DNA of 11,643 nucleotides, from the NCBI GenBank assembly GCA_003242675.1, contig QGVE01000087.1:1-11643 (forward strand), read 5' to 3'. The notes beneath the pieces are model-generated. The model did not search any database and had not been told where the DNA came from. It saw only the letters and a program-made list of their open reading frames with translations. The translations under genes and the position numbers were made by a program. Within the stretch, counting starts at the first letter, position 1. Each line of letters starts with the position of its first letter. Of this stretch, positions 8,741 to 11,643 are shown one piece after another. Source of the stretch: Bacillota bacterium. GTDB lineage: Bacteria > Bacillota_E > Symbiobacteriia > Symbiobacteriales > Symbiobacteriaceae.

Positions 8741-9022
8741 ATGGGTCGCTCGCTCAAGAAGGGTCCGTACATCGACCCTAAACTTGAGAAGAAGATTCTC
8801 GCCATGAACGAGAAGGGCGAGAAGAAGGTCATCAAGACGTGGGCCCGGGACTGCACCATCTTCCCCGAGATGGTCGGCCACACGATCGCGGTCCACAACG
8901 GGAGAACCCACGTCCCGGTGTACATCACCGAGGAGATGGTCGGTCACAAGCTGGGTGAGTTCGCTCCGACCCGGACCTTCAGAGGTCACGGTGGGGACGA
9001 GAAGTCCAGCCGTGTGCAGTAG
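8741..9022 (+). CDS. rpsS: 30S ribosomal protein S19
   Basis: S19 of 93 residues, a 30S head protein that pairs with S13 and contacts the 50S through intersubunit bridge B1a. The ATG at 8741 follows GGGAAGGGG (8722-8730). It starts [18 protein letters not shown], the family signature, and contains [23 protein letters not shown] and [28 protein letters not shown], the conserved central and C-terminal blocks. Length is normal. The 41-nt gap to rplV carries a full AAGGAGGT site. Confidence 0.98.
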   Translation: MGRSLKKGPYIDPKLEKKILAMNEKGEKKVIKTWARDCTIFPEMVGHTIAVHNGRTHVPVYITEEMVGHKLGEFAPTRTFRGHGGDEKSSRVQ

Positions 9023-9063
9023 CCGGCAGCCCTCTGAAGTCTGAGTCGAAGGAGGTAACACAC

Positions 9064-9405
9064 GTGGAAGTCAAGGCCAGCGCTCGCTACGTGCGCATCG
9101 CTCCGCGCAAGGTGCGAGTGGTGATCGATCTGGTCCGGGGCAAGAGCGTGAACGAGGCGCTCGCGCTGCTGAAGTTCATCCCGAAGCGGGCTGCCGTGCC
9201 CGTCGCCAAGGTGATCGCCAGCGCAGCGGCCAACGCGGAGCACAATTACAACCTGAACAGGGATAACCTGTACATCGCCAAGGCGTACGTCGACCAGGGT
9301 CCCACGCTGAAGCGCTACCATCCGCGGCAGCGGGGGCAGGCTTTCCCGATCCTGAAGCGCACCTCCCACATCACCGTTGTGGTGAAGGAAAAGGAGGCTA
9401 AGTAG
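9064..9405 (+). CDS. rplV: 50S ribosomal protein L22
   Basis: L22 of 113 residues, which touches all 23S rRNA domains and lines the exit tunnel next to L4. The GTG start at 9064 follows AAGGAGGT (9049-9056). Family blocks are [23 protein letters not shown] (5-27), the helix [32 protein letters not shown], and the C-terminal strands ending [16 protein letters not shown]. The tunnel beta-hairpin lies in [18 protein letters not shown] (about 81-98), where macrolide-resistance changes are known in other species; I see no such insertion or deletion. Its last codons contain AAGGAGG, the binding site for rpsC, which starts 2 nt after its stop. Confidence 0.97.
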   Translation: MEVKASARYVRIAPRKVRVVIDLVRGKSVNEALALLKFIPKRAAVPVAKVIASAAANAEHNYNLNRDNLYIAKAYVDQGPTLKRYHPRQRGQAFPILKRTSHITVVVKEKEAK

Positions 9406-9407
9406 CA

Positions 9408-10208
9408 GTGGGTCAGAAAGTACACCCGAAGGGCCTCCGCATTGGCATCGTGAAGGACTGGGACACCCGCTGGTTCGCGGATAAGCGGAACTTCAGCGAG
9501 CTGCTGCTGGAGGACGTCAAGATTCGCAAGTACATCAAGGAGACGCTCTACGCTGCGGGCATCTCCCGCATCGAGATCGAGCGGGCAGCGAACCGTGTGC
9601 GCGTCATCGTGCACACCGCCAAGCCGGGCATGGTGATCGGCCGCCAGGGCCAGGGCATCGCCGAGCTGCAGGCGGCGCTGGAGCGGATGACCGGCAAGGT
9701 GATCTCGCTGGACGTCAAGGAGATCCGGTATCCCGAGCTGGACGCCCAGCTGGTGGCGGAGTCCATCGCCCAGCAGCTGGAGAAGCGCATGTCCCACCGC
9801 CGGGCCATGAAGCAGGCGATCCAGCGGGCGATGCGGCTCGGGGCCCAGGGCGTGCGCATCGTCGTCAGCGGCCGCATCGGCGGCGCGGAGATCGCCCGCT
9901 CCGAGCGGGCCTGGGAGGGCACCGTGCCCCTGCACACCCTCCGGGCCGACATCGACTACGGCTTCGCGGAGGCCGACACGACGTTCGGCAAGATCGGCGT
10001 GAAGGTGTGGATCTACGCCGGTGAGGCCGCGCAGAAGGCGGCCGCCAGCGACCGGCGCGAGCGCGGCGAGCGGCGTGAGCGCGGCGGCCGGCGCGGCCGC
10101 GGCCGGGGCCAGGCCAGCCAGCGGCTCAGCCGCGAGGAGCGGGCGGCCCTGGAGCGGGCGGCCATCGAAGCCGGCCCGAAGCCTGTCAATCGGGAAGGGG
10201 GGCAGTAG
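9408..10208 (+). CDS. rpsC: 30S ribosomal protein S3 with long basic C-terminal tail
   Basis: S3 of 266 residues, part of the mRNA entry tunnel and its helicase activity. The GTG start at 9408 is 2 nt after the rplV stop, with AAGGAGG at 9390-9396. The N-terminus [22 protein letters not shown] is typical. A KH type 2 domain carries the RNA-binding GRQG loop (78-81) in [12 protein letters not shown], and the C-terminal S3 domain holds [17 protein letters not shown] and [13 protein letters not shown]. The conserved fold ends at about residue 206. The last 60 residues (10026-10205) are an extension rich in Arg, Gly, Glu and Ala, with repeated RRERGE- and RGRGRG-like units and then a helix-prone [17 protein letters not shown]. 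subtilis S3 is about 218 and E. coli about 233 residues, so the tail is unusually long. Confidence 0.97.
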   Translation: MGQKVHPKGLRIGIVKDWDTRWFADKRNFSELLLEDVKIRKYIKETLYAAGISRIEIERAANRVRVIVHTAKPGMVIGRQGQGIAELQAALERMTGKVISLDVKEIRYPELDAQLVAESIAQQLEKRMSHRRAMKQAIQRAMRLGAQGVRIVVSGRIGGAEIARSERAWEGTVPLHTLRADIDYGFAEADTTFGKIGVKVWIYAGEAAQKAAASDRRERGERRERGGRRGRGRGQASQRLSREERAALERAAIEAGPKPVNREGGQ

Positions 10209-10211
10209 CCA

Positions 10212-10682
10212 GTGCTCGCACCCAAGCGCGTGAAGTGGCGCCGCGTCCACAAGGCGGTGTCCAAGCTGAACAGGGGCCGGTCCAAGGCCGGCAATGAGGT
10301 CGCGTTCGGTGAGTTCGGCCTGCAGGCCCTGGAGCCCGCCTTCATCACCGACCGGCAGATTGAGGCCGCCCGTGTCGCCATCACCCGTTACCTGAGGCGC
10401 GGCGGCAAGGTGTGGATCAAGATCTTCCCCCACAAGGCGCTGACCCGCAAGCCCGCCGAGGTCCGCATGGGCTCCGGCAAGGGCGCCCCGGAGGTCTGGG
10501 TCGCCGTCGTCAAGCCCGGCCGCGTCATGTTTGAGGTCGCCGGCGTGGACGAGGAGACCGCCCGGGAGGCGCTGCGGCTCGCGGCGCACAAGCTGCCCAT
10601 CAAGTGCAAGTTCGTGAAGCGGGAGATCGCCGTCACGGCAGCCGCTGCGGAGACGGGTGGTGAAGCCAATGCCGATCATTAG
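10212..10682 (+). CDS. rplP: 50S ribosomal protein L16
   Basis: L16 of 156 residues, a late 50S assembly protein near the A-site tRNA and the peptidyl-transferase centre. The GTG start at 10212 lies 3 nt after the rpsC stop, with GGGAAGGGGGG (about 10192-10202) as binding site, and gives [14 protein letters not shown]. Conserved blocks are [39 protein letters not shown], and [27 protein letters not shown], then [18 protein letters not shown]. Two features are unusual: the N-terminal loop [15 protein letters not shown] is about 3 residues longer than in Bacillus, and an extra tail rich in Ala, Glu and Gly follows KFVKREI. Its 3' end overlaps the rpmC start by 14 nt. Confidence 0.97.
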   Translation: MLAPKRVKWRRVHKAVSKLNRGRSKAGNEVAFGEFGLQALEPAFITDRQIEAARVAITRYLRRGGKVWIKIFPHKALTRKPAEVRMGSGKGAPEVWVAVVKPGRVMFEVAGVDEETAREALRLAAHKLPIKCKFVKREIAVTAAAAETGGEANADH

Positions 10683-10890
10683 GGTGAAGGAAATCCGGGA
10701 GATGTCCACCGAGGAGATCCGGGCCAAGGTCAAGGAGCTGAAGGAGGAGCTGTTCAACCTCCGGTTCCAGCTGGCCGTCAACAACCTGGAGAACACCGCC
10801 CGCATTCGTGAGGTGCGCAGGGCCATCGCACAGTGCAAGACGATCCTCCGCGAGCGGGAGCTCAAGGCCCAGGGGGAGGGTAAGGCATGA
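10669..10890 (+). CDS. rpmC: 50S ribosomal protein L29
   Basis: L29 of 73 residues, a helical-hairpin protein next to L23 at the tunnel exit. The ATG at 10669 is preferred, with GGGTGG-like bases about 8 nt upstream; it overlaps rplP by 14 nt and gives [24 protein letters not shown] at 10684 would give a protein of 68 residues closer to the shortest homologues, but has no binding site of its own, so the start is the uncertain part. The family signature [34 protein letters not shown] is clear. Its stop overlaps the rpsQ start in ATGA, implying coupling. Confidence 0.95.
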   Translation: MPIIRVKEIREMSTEEIRAKVKELKEELFNLRFQLAVNNLENTARIREVRRAIAQCKTILRERELKAQGEGKA

Positions 10891-11183
10891 CCGCAGAACG
10901 CAATCGCCGTAAGACCCGCGTCGGCGTCGTCGTCAGCGACAAGATGGACAAGACCGTCGTGGTCGCCGTGGAGACCCTGGTCGAGCACCCGCTGTACAAG
11001 AAGCACGTCCGGCGGACGAAGAAGTTCAAGGCCCACGACGAGCACAACCAGTGCAAGGTGGGCGACAAGGTCCGCATCATGGAGACCCGGCCGCTCTCCA
11101 AGGAGAAGCGCTGGCGCGTCGTCGAGATCATCGAGTCCGCGCCGCAGTACAACGTTGTTGCGCCCATTCCGGAGGAGGCGTAG
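10887..11183 (+). CDS. rpsQ: 30S ribosomal protein S17
   Basis: S17 of 98 residues, an OB-fold primary binder of the 5' domain of 16S rRNA. The ATG at 10887 overlaps the rpmC stop (ATGA), with GGGGGAGGG (10872-10880) as its binding site. It starts [26 protein letters not shown], the standard N-terminus, and holds [19 protein letters not shown] and [24 protein letters not shown], both family signatures. A C-terminal tail of about 11 residues ([11 protein letters not shown]) makes it longer than the 85-87 of E. coli and Bacillus. It ends the S10 block; a 66-nt spacer with a hairpin follows. Confidence 0.98.
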   Translation: MTAERNRRKTRVGVVVSDKMDKTVVVAVETLVEHPLYKKHVRRTKKFKAHDEHNQCKVGDKVRIMETRPLSKEKRWRVVEIIESAPQYNVVAPIPEEA

Positions 11184-11192
11184 CAGAGGGCC

Positions 11193-11230
11193 AGTTAGCC
11201 AGGTCCCCGCACGGGGGAAACCGGCTAGCT
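11193..11230 (+). promoter_or_regulatory. Hairpin at the S10/spc boundary, just before the rplN binding site
   Basis: AGTTAGCC (11193-11200) pairs with GGCTAGCT (11223-11230) as 8 bp with one G-U. Inside, GGTCCCC (11202-11208) pairs with GGGGA (11214-11218) plus CC (11221-11222) across a 2-nt bulge, around a 5-nt loop. The structure ends 4 nt before AGAGGAGGT, the rplN binding site. No T tract follows, so it is not a terminator. It could control rplN translation or mark an mRNA processing site. In E. coli the spc promoter lies in this gap, but I see no promoter here. Confidence 0.55.
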
Positions 11231-11249
11231 TACGAGAGGAGGTTCGGCC

Positions 11250-11618
11250 GTGATTCAGGTTCAGACTCGCCTTCAGGTCGCCGACAACACCGGCGCCAAG
11301 GAATTGATGTGCATCAAGGTCCTCGGCGGCTCCACGCGGCGGTACGCCAACATCGGCGACGTCATCGTCTGCTCGGTCAAGGAGGCTACCCCGGGCGGCG
11401 TGGTCAAGAAGGGCGAGGTCGTGCGCGCGGTCGTGGTGCGCACTCGCAAGGGGCTGCGCCGCGAGGACGGTTCCTATATCCGCTTCGACGACAACGCTGC
11501 CGTCATCCTGAAGGACGACAAGGAGCCCCGGGGCACCCGCATCTTCGGCCCGGTGGCGCGCGAGCTGCGCGACAAGGAGTTCATGAAGATCATCTCCCTG
11601 GCTCCTGAGGTCCTGTAG
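11250..11618 (+). CDS. rplN: 50S ribosomal protein L14
   Basis: L14 of 122 residues, at the subunit interface (bridges B5 and B8) and the docking site of the silencing factor RsfS. The GTG start at 11250 follows AGAGGAGGT (11235-11243) and gives [28 protein letters not shown], the exact family opening. Further blocks are [45 protein letters not shown] and [28 protein letters not shown]. Length is exactly the bacterial norm. It is the first gene of the spc block; a GGGAGGGGG binding site and the next start codon follow within 21 nt. Confidence 0.98.
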   Translation: MIQVQTRLQVADNTGAKELMCIKVLGGSTRRYANIGDVIVCSVKEATPGGVVKKGEVVRAVVVRTRKGLRREDGSYIRFDDNAAVILKDDKEPRGTRIFGPVARELRDKEFMKIISLAPEVL

Positions 11619-11638
11619 TCGGGAGGGGGTAGCAAGCC

Positions 11639-11643
11639 ATGCA
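11639..11643 (+). CDS. rplX: Start of the next gene, by position rplX (L24), cut by the window end
   Basis: GGGAGGGGG (11621-11629) is followed after 9 nt by ATG (11639-11641) and the first two bases of the next codon. The five bases carry no protein signal. The assignment rests only on the near-universal order rplN-rplX-rplE and on the good binding site. Confidence 0.6.

Noticed and set aside
10684..10890. The alternative GTG start of rpmC at 10684
   Set aside because: It has no binding site in the preceding bases. The length would still be acceptable, so it remains possible, but ATG 10669 has better upstream bases.
7517..11045. Long - strand frames across rplW-rplB-rpsS (7517-9061) and rpsC-rpsQ (9315-11045)
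   Set aside because: They are shadows of real genes on the + strand, the usual artefact of strong GC bias at third codon positions. They have no recognisable domains.

Overview
The window is a nearly uninterrupted run of translation genes on the + strand. It is the junction of the bacterial str, S10 and spc ribosomal-protein clusters. GC content is high, GTG start codons are common (rpsL, rpsJ, rplC, rplV, rpsC, rplP, rplN), and Shine-Dalgarno sites are strong AGGAGG-like. A small L7Ae-type protein sits directly in front of rpsL, and a YbxB/RsmC-type methyltransferase lies nearby. Together these point to a high-GC member of the Firmicutes/Clostridia, with Symbiobacterium as the best guess. 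That assignment is inferred from protein style and gene order; no search was run.

Layout. Positions 1-335 hold no convincing gene; they contain one perfect 8-bp hairpin and perhaps the last codons of an upstream gene. A TTG-started methyltransferase follows (336-956). A terminator-like hairpin (about 976-1010) then runs directly into a near-consensus sigma-A promoter, TTGACT-17 bp-TACAAT (1009-1037). This promoter should drive the str block: L7Ae-like protein, rpsL, rpsG, fusA and tuf (1073-5693). The S10 block follows: rpsJ, rplC, rplD, rplW, rplB, rpsS, rplV, rpsC, rplP, rpmC and rpsQ (5804-11183). The spc block then begins with rplN (11250-11618) and the first bases of a gene that by position should be rplX.

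The genes work together: S7, S10, S12, S17, S19 and S3 build the 30S subunit, and L2, L3, L4, L14, L16, L22, L23 and L29 build the 50S. EF-Tu and EF-G drive elongation, and the methyltransferase probably modifies rRNA. Most genes are tightly packed or overlap. Against that background four longer spacers stand out, each carrying predicted RNA secondary structure: rpsL-rpsG (114 nt), tuf-rpsJ (110 nt), rpsJ-rplC (182 nt) and rpsQ-rplN (66 nt). They are the best candidates for undescribed cis-regulatory RNA. The rpsJ-rplC spacer is the most elaborate and also contains a small open frame with a Shine-Dalgarno-like sequence.

I see no mobile element, CRISPR array, tRNA, rRNA or defence-type system. 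The gene content itself is ordinary; the novelty, if any, is in the spacers and in a few lineage-specific protein features (S3 tail, L3 loop, L16 insert and tail).
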